Shown here piece by piece: positions 20,730-26,010 of a stretch of 26,010 nt of DNA. Origin of the DNA: Sanguinoderma infundibulare (taxonomy: Eukaryota; Basidiomycota; Agaricomycetes; Polyporales; Polyporaceae); assembly GCA_032821775.1 (NCBI GenBank), contig JAVLRN010000046.1:1-26010 (forward strand), written 5' to 3'. A model generated the notes under the pieces. That model searched no databases, was not told the DNA's origin, and saw nothing but the letters and a program-made list of their open reading frames with translations. Position 1 is the first letter of the stretch, and every line of letters starts with the position of its first letter. The position numbers and the translations under genes were made by a program.

Positions 20730-20943
20730 ATGAGAAAAGTAACTTTATTAAAGCCTTGGACAATTACGGGTTTAACAGATGGGGTTGGTTCTTTTTAGGT
20801 TTCAATACCAAAAAGTGCAAAAACCTAATAGGTTGGTCTGTTTCTATTAATTTCCAAATAGTCGCTTCAATAAATAGTTCTAATATGCGAATATTAGAAC
20901 TATTTAAACCGTTTTTTGGTAATATTGGTCATATTTATATCTA
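20730..20943 (+). pseudogene. LAGLIDADG endonuclease fragment downstream of atp6
   Basis: From ATG 20730 the frame reads MRKVTLLKPW then TITGLTDGVGSF, a LAGLIDADG helix (PWfvtGftDgeGsF type), and stops at TAG near 20796. In the next frame the family sequence continues: KKCKNLIGWSVSINFQI, then a region with MRILELFKPFFGNIGHIY, ending at TAG 20942. The second motif and the rest of the enzyme are missing. It is not inside a recognisable intron, so it is a free-standing relic. Confidence 0.78.
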
Positions 20944-20944
20944 G

Positions 20945-21426
20945 ACCAGAATTATGCATTAATCTAGCTATAACATTTTAATATGTATCTAAAATTTATT
21001 TGTATAAATAATATTTATTTATAACTATAATAACTATATTTCCCCTTTAATTATGATTATTGCTTATCAAAATAAAAGGTCTATTTTTTTTTTTTAACAA
21101 TCTTTAAAGATTAAAGTATAAACCTTTATAAAATCCTTATTCATTTTTTTGTAAATTATACTTATAATTAATGTAATTGGTTTTAATAATGATTTACTTA
21201 GTAATATTTTTAATGTTGATAATTTAATATAACTAACCCAATTGAAACTATATATTTACATATTTAAAAAATATAGATTAAAATTTGGTTATCTTTTTCT
21301 AATTTTGTTACACTAATTTTATTAAAAATGGGGTAATTAAGGGTAACTTAATTAAATAGACTAATAATTAGGCGACTAAATTAGTAATTACGTAAATATT
21401 TAAAGAAGTAGTAATAAATAAGGTTA
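20945..21426 (+). other. AT-rich spacer between HE relic and minus-strand ORF block
   Basis: No intact gene is seen. A short open stretch near 21180-21230 (NDLLSNIFNVDNLI) might be further endonuclease debris, but it carries no diagnostic motif. A T12 run lies at about 21085. Transcription changes strand across this spacer: genes on either side point toward it. Confidence 0.5.
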
Positions 21427-21780
21427 TTAAACCTTGAAATGATTATGTATCTTAAATAGTATTCTCTCAGTACTTCTTTGAAGCACAACTTTTTTTATAT
21501 TTAAGTTATAAAACAATAAAAATTTTAGGTATAAAATAAAGATATTCAATAAGCAAATTAAATTTATCAATAATAATAGTGTTAACGGATCTAAGTGACT
21601 TATGTAATTAAATACATCAATGGTTAAATCACCGTCTAAAAATTGATTACCATCAATATTAGCATTATATGTAACCCTATACCACCAATAAAGTATTGAA
21701 CCAAGTGTTACAGTTCCTATTACACCGAATACTATACCTACACCCATTGCCTGGATATCGTTATGATTTAAAGTTTCCAT
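21427..21780 (-). CDS. unrecognised membrane ORF, minus strand
   Basis: 117 residues starting METLNHNDIQAMG. Two hydrophobic segments are visible: about residues 12-36 (VGIVFGVIGTVTLGSILYWW) and about 64-90 (PLTLLLLINLICLLNIFILY), ending in a basic tail (KKVVLQRSTERILFKIHNH). The second segment, preceded by SHLD, resembles the SHLVNLIALLLIAITIL segment of the ORF at 23228, so the two may be distant relatives. Opposite in strand to all standard genes here. No named family; the layout recalls small hydrophobic ORFs of fungal mitochondrial linear plasmids, as inference only. Confidence 0.6.
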   Translation of the reverse strand: METLNHNDIQAMGVGIVFGVIGTVTLGSILYWWYRVTYNANIDGNQFLDGDLTIDVFNYISHLDPLTLLLLINLICLLNIFILYLKFLLFYNLNIKKVVLQRSTERILFKIHNHFKV

Positions 21781-22034
21781 GTTATTTAGATTTTGTAGAG
21801 AGGAATCAGGATACTCGTTTTTTTAATTAAAATTATTTAAAATAAAAAAATTTCCGGCTCGATTCTTTCTACTCATTTAAATTATTTTATAGATTAGATA
21901 AAATTTTTTAAATAATGTGTAAATTCTGTTACATTTTGTGATGTCTTGGTAGGTTCTAACTAATATTGGTACTGACCCTCAAGATTTATGGCATTAAAAC
22001 TATGAATTAAGGGGGTATATAAATTATTTATTAA

Positions 22035-22469
22035 CTAGAACCAAGGATTATTAGATGGATCAGGGGTTGTAGGAGGAGTAATCAATGTGTTATTAGCAGG
22101 GTTACCAGTTATAGGACTAGGTGAATGAATATTATCAGGTACCACTGTAGCATTAGAGCTATTTGAACTAGTTCTTGAAATTACGTTATCAGGGTCTACA
22201 TTACCATTACCTCCAGAAGACGGAGTAAAAAAACTATTTACCCATGAAGTAAAACTGTTAAGACTATTACTTAAGAAATCAGTATAAGTACTTACCACTG
22301 GAATATCCTTAATATAGTCATGAAAGTAATGATCAGATACTAATAATGATAAGGATACTGCAAAGAAACCTATTAAAACCATCCCTATTAGTTTATAAGG
22401 ATTTAACTTATCTTCTTTTATAAATTCACGAACTTCAGATTCAGGTATTGATATTGGATTATTTTCAGG
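22035..22469 (-). CDS. unrecognised ORF: membrane anchor plus Ser/Pro/Asn-rich tail, minus strand
   Basis: From the first ATG (22382) it is 115 residues: a hydrophobic segment (MVLIGFFAVSLSLLVS), an amphipathic stretch, then a low-complexity tail rich in Pro, Ser, Asn and Thr (for example PSSGGNGNVDPDNV, ending SNNPWF). The frame is open 29 codons further upstream to 22469 with sensible acidic protein sequence (PENNPISIPESEVREFI), which suggests the ATG is internal. That upstream part directly continues the ORF at 22465-22728 if one T is removed from the T7 run at 22470-22476. Probably the C-terminal part of one larger gene. Function unknown. Confidence 0.6.
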   Translation of the reverse strand, partial: PENNPISIPESEVREFIKEDKLNPYKLIGMVLIGFFAVSLSLLVSDHYFHDYIKDIPVVSTYTDFLSNSLNSFTSWVNSFFTPSSGGNGNVDPDNVISRTSSNSSNATVVPDNIHSPSPITGNPANNTLITPPTTPDPSNNPWF

Positions 22470-22728
22470 AAAAAAACCTAAAACTAGAATTATTTTCTAT
22501 AATGTCTAGTACCCAGTAAGCAAAATCCTTTAGTGTTGAAATACTTGATAAACTTTCAGAGTATACAACTCCAATAGAAGAAATTACAACACCCAAAGTA
22601 AATTTAGTTAATTTAAAGAACATAGAATTGAAACTCGAAACAAATAGACCTAAAACATACCATTTAAAATTCCTATTAATAATATTAGAAAAGGCTAGAC
22701 AATCACCCCAATTATTTTGTAAAAACAT
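22465..22728 (-). CDS. unrecognised ORF, minus strand; probable middle part of a split gene
   Basis: 87 residues (MFLQNNWGDCLAFSN...) with hydrophobic stretches around WYVLGLFVSSF and FTLGVVISSIGVVYS. It ends just past the T7 run where the next ORF's frame takes over; in code 4 the TGA there is Trp and the frame ends at TAA six bases further. Its start overlaps the end of the ORF at 22712 by 17 bases in another frame, so the ATG may be internal to a longer, frameshifted gene. Confidence 0.5.
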   Translation of the reverse strand: MFLQNNWGDCLAFSNIINRNFKWYVLGLFVSSFNSMFFKLTKFTLGVVISSIGVVYSESLSSISTLKDFAYWVLDIIENNSSFRFFS

Positions 22729-22984
22729 TATAAATAGAGTTAGTTACTGTTGGGTTTAATCTTCTATTTAATAATATTGAATTAAGGCTACCTCTGTTAA
22801 GAATTTCCCTGTTTACTCTGTACAATACCGATAGTGTAGGTATAAAACCTTCACTTCTAATTAAATTCCTTGACACTGTAAATAAATTTACAGCAATTAT
22901 ATTGAAAATACTTGGTAAGTTTACTCTTTTAATAACATATTGAATAATTAATGATGAAACATAATAAATTGGATTGTAAGACAT
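22712..22984 (-). CDS. unrecognised ORF, minus strand; probable N-terminal part of a split gene
   Basis: 90 residues starting MSYNPIYYVSSLIIQYV, with a basic Arg/Asn-rich middle (VSRNLIRSEGF, YRVNREILNRGSLNSILLNRR). It ends at TAA in NVFTK. The following frame opens inside this ORF, consistent with a second single-base break in one gene running 22984 to 22035 (about 315 residues in total). No family recognised. Confidence 0.5.
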   Translation of the reverse strand: MSYNPIYYVSSLIIQYVIKRVNLPSIFNIIAVNLFTVSRNLIRSEGFIPTLSVLYRVNREILNRGSLNSILLNRRLNPTVTNSIYNVFTK

Positions 22985-23227
22985 AATAATAATTTTTATT
23001 TTTTTTATTTTGGGTTAACTCTAAAACCACGTCAATTATTATAAGCACTTTACCTGAACAATTGAAATACCGAGCTTGTTAATACCTCTTTTATATTAAT
23101 AAATATTTTTTATATTTAAAAAAATTGACCTCAGCTTATCTAGCAAAATTTATTTTAGTTAGAATATAATATTGATATTAGGGGGTTATTAAGGATCATC
23201 TATTTTTAGATATATGGCTAATAAATA

Positions 23228-23539
23228 TTATTTATATATTAAAAAAAAAATTATAATATTAATAATTATTCCAAATATCATTATGAAAAAACCTAGACTT
23301 ATTAAATAAATTAAATAATATTTTTGATAAATTTGTCTAAATTTAAATATTAAATATAATTTATGGTATCTATTTGATAGATCAAATTTTTCTATTAAAT
23401 AGTTACTAAAATAAATAGATAATATTGTTATTGCTATTAATAATAATGCTATTAAGTTAACTAAATGAGATAAAATAATTAATTCCTCTGATGGCATACT
23501 ATTAGATAGTTGATTAATATAATCTAAAATTTTATCCAT
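23228..23539 (-). CDS. unrecognised two-helix membrane ORF, minus strand
   Basis: 103 residues: MDKILDYINQLSNSMPSEE, a hydrophobic helix (LSHLVNLIALLLIAITILSIYF), a basic loop with repeated Tyr (SNRYHKLYLIFKFRQIYQKYY), and a second helix (LISLGFFIMIFGIIINIIIFF). I recall small ORFs with this architecture as hypothetical proteins in other fungal mitochondrial genomes and linear plasmids, but cannot confirm it here. Ends about 30 bases from the possible rnl 5' end, on the opposite strand. Confidence 0.6.
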   Translation of the reverse strand: MDKILDYINQLSNSMPSEELIILSHLVNLIALLLIAITILSIYFSNYLIEKFDLSNRYHKLYLIFKFRQIYQKYYLIYLISLGFFIMIFGIIINIIIFFLIYK

Positions 23540-23570
23540 ATTAAAATTTTATTGTTTTTTTTTCTGTTTA

Positions 23571-26010
23571 GCTCTTAGGGTGCCAATGGAATATTTTAAT
23601 TCCTATTAGCTCTTTGGACCAAAACCTTAGCTATTAAATATAAATTTAAATTTATTTATGTAGCTGATTTTAGTTAATTTTTAATAAAATTTTTTATTAA
23701 TCCTTTTAAAATTAATAGGGGATAAAAGTATCGATGACAATATAGTAATAACATCAAACAGTAATTTAAAGGGGTTATTAAGGAAAAACTAGCAAATTTA
23801 TAAAAAAGGAGGGCAAAAGTCCAAAAGCCACAATCCACCTTAAATAAGGTGGTCAAGTTCCATTTTTTATTTAATGTTGACAAAGAATGTTGGCGATCCT
23901 AAGGAAAACCTTTATATTTCAACTTCCCGAAGTAAAACATTTCATTAGGGAAAGGAAAGGAAATCAACCGAGACTCCGAAAGTAATGGCGAGTGAAATCG
24001 GAACAGCTTTAAAATAAAAATAAAAATCATTTTAACAAAATACACACCAGAAACCAAAGAAGGTAAAAAAGTCCTGTATGTAAAATAATTTTTATAAATT
24101 AATATTTAAATAAGGGATACCTATTAATAAAAATAATTTTATTTATTACTTTATAAATTAAATAAAATAAGTTAATAGTCCTTATTTAAGTAAATAAGTA
24201 CGACGAGAGTTAACTTGTCGGAATACAGGGGAACCATCCTCTAAGGCTAAGTATTTATAAATTTAGCGATAGTGAAAAGTACCGTGAGGGAAAGTTTGAA
24301 AAAGTTATGTATTATTAGACATAAATGAAATAGTTGAATTAGTAACTCTATAAGCAGTCGAAATTTATAATTATAAATGACGGCGTACCTTTTGCATAAT
24401 GGGTCAGCAAGTTAATAGGAGTAGCAAGGTTAAAAGCCTTAGTGAAAGCGACCACACTAACTAGCTAAAAGTATTCTTAAATTTAATAGATATTGAGAAT
24501 AGGATACCCTTAATAGCCATAAGGCTAATAAGTTAAATATTTTCTAGGTTTATAGTGATGGATAAGTTACTTCTATTAGACCCGAAGCTAGGTGATCTTC
24601 CTAAGACCAGATTATAATGGATCGAACGGGTGAATGTAGCAAAATTCTCCGAAGAGTTTTAGGAAGCGGTGAAATGCCAATCTGACCTAGTGATAGCTGG
24701 TTTTCTACGAAACATATATAAGTATGACATCTAAACAAAATTTATGGTGGTACAGCACTGAGTTCCCAACTATCTCTTTAAAAAAAGAAAAGTTTAGGTT
24801 GCGGGGACGTCGAAAATCTTACCAATGGAAGAGAATCTCGGAATGACATAAATTGATATTAGATATTCAGACTGCTCATGCGAAGTTGGGTAGTCAAGAC
24901 GGAAACAGCCGAGAACACGAAACAAGGTCCCAAATGATTTTTAAGTGAAATGAAGGAAGTAATATATTGAATGCAGCTGTAAAGTGAGCCTGGTAGTCGC
25001 TATCTTTTAATAAACGTAATGTAACAACGTAGCAGCCTTATCCAATAGAATATTACGCCAAAATTTAACGGGTCTTAAAAAATCAACCGATATCGTGTTT
25101 ATTTTGAATAATATAAAAACAATAATATTCAAATTATAGGTAGTAGAACATTCAGTATACTGATGATAAAACAGTGTTTCATTGTTTTTAGGTCACTGAA
25201 GAGATAATGCTGACATGAGTAACGTAAAAAGAAGTTATAATACTTCTCGCCGAATACGAAAGGGTTATAAGGAAAGGTTAAACCACCTTATTTTAAGCGG
25301 CCTCTAAGGAATCAAAACCAAAGTTTTGTCTGATGAGTATGAATTAGAAAGTCCAATTTTATATTTAATTTTATTAAATTTAAATAAGGACCGGGGAAAA
25401 GAATATATTATTAACTACCGTACCCTAAACCGACACAGGTTCGTAAGTAGAGAATACTAAGGCGTAGAGCTAAAAGTTGTTAAGGAACTCGGCAAGTTCT
25501 CCTCATAAGTTTGACGATAAGAGGAACCCTTTTTATTAAAGGGTGGCACAAAATCGGAGGCCCCGACTGTTTACTAAAAACACAATTCAGAGCAATGATG
25601 AAAAATCATAGTATTCTGGATGAAATTTGCCCAATGCCATTAACATAAGAGAGGTTATGGGTAACTGTAACTGATTGAAAGTCTGGTTAATAGCGGTCTT
25701 AACTATGAGGATCCAAAGGTAGCAAAATAAATTGGCCATTAAATGTGGTCTGGTATCAATAGTGTAACGATGGTCTCACTGTCTCTACAACTTGCTCAGT
25801 GAAATTGAATTACCCGTGCAGATGCGGGTTGCCTCCAGGTGGACGGGAAGACCCTATGCAGCTTTACTGTAGTTAGCTATCATATTGATCTACAACAACC
25901 TTAGTTAATAGGAATTAGGGATGTCGATAGACGTAAAATGGAATACCTTCTGACTTTGGTTGGGTTAATATTTACCTTTTTAATTTTTCATATATTAATT
26001 ATATTATTAT
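23571..26010 (+). rRNA. rnl: large-subunit ribosomal RNA, 5' about three-quarters (cut by window end)
   Basis: Conserved blocks in order: gaaaggaaatcaaccgag (23957), gtaatggcgagtgaaa (23981), gtgaaaagtaccgtgaggga (24273), gacccgaagctaggtgatc (24580), gtgaaatgccaatctgacct (24670), the gatagctggttttctacgaaa domain II block (24693), aaggaactcggcaa (25480), ccaaaggtagcaaaata (25714), gtctctacaacttgctcagt (25781) and gacgggaagaccctatgcag (25843). This covers domains I to IV and the start of domain V. The 5' end is uncertain: strong similarity starts about 23890, and ctcttagggtgccaatgg at 23571 is only a candidate. No intron is seen, including at the usual domain IV site. An internal 31-base segment is duplicated at 17718. 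Confidence 0.92.

Noticed and set aside
23674..23883. 69-residue minus-strand ORF next to rnl
   Set aside because: It runs antisense to the likely rnl 5' region and shows no family features; a chance frame.

Overview
This is a piece of a fungal mitochondrial genome, most likely from a basidiomycete (Agaricomycetes-like). The evidence is the very AT-rich sequence, in-frame TGA codons that must be read as Trp (translation table 4), fungal-type cox1, nad4, atp6 and large-subunit rRNA genes on one strand, a compact tRNA cluster, and many group I introns with LAGLIDADG or GIY-YIG homing endonuclease genes. The species cannot be named from the sequence alone.

Layout. 1-13092: the 3' two-thirds of cox1, ten exons separated by nine complete group I introns, with the 3' end of a tenth intron at the left edge. 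Exons (boundaries inferred from Cox1 protein continuity plus the group I rule that introns end in G): 1102-1195, 2426-2447, 4112-4187, 5285-5344, 6461-6487, 7472-7634, 8912-8961, 10040-10194, 11473-11515, 12808-13092. About 88% of this gene segment is intron. 13093-14131: spacer with decayed coding fragments. 14132-17009: nad4, with one group I intron and an unusual C-terminal extension. 17010-19940: AT-rich spacers and ten tRNA genes (A, F, T, Q, K, Y, M, S, H, M). 19940-20714: atp6, whose canonical last residues lie in another frame, followed by a homing endonuclease relic. 21427-23539: a block of unrecognised ORFs, all on the minus strand against every other gene here, several membrane-associated, possibly the remains of an inserted mitochondrial plasmid. 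About 23571-26010: rnl, cut by the right edge.

How it works together. cox1, nad4 and atp6 encode subunits of complex IV, complex I and ATP synthase; rnl and the tRNAs serve the mitochondrial ribosome that translates them. The introns are selfish ribozymes that must be removed to make Cox1 and Nad4. Their endonucleases span the homing life cycle: intact (introns at 2448, 5345, 6488, 7635, 11516 and nad4 14760), broken by one or two frameshifts (4188, 8962, 10195), or in advanced decay (the first intron, a second copy in the 2448 intron, and a relic after atp6). Many breaks lie in homopolymer runs, so some could be assembly errors; raw reads would decide.

The least explained parts are the minus-strand cassette (21427-23539), the acidic Ser/Thr/Asn-rich ORF inside the 1196-2425 intron, the nad4 extension and the atp6 C-terminal frame change. 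All positions and frames were worked out by eye; family assignments rest on motif recognition, not database searches.
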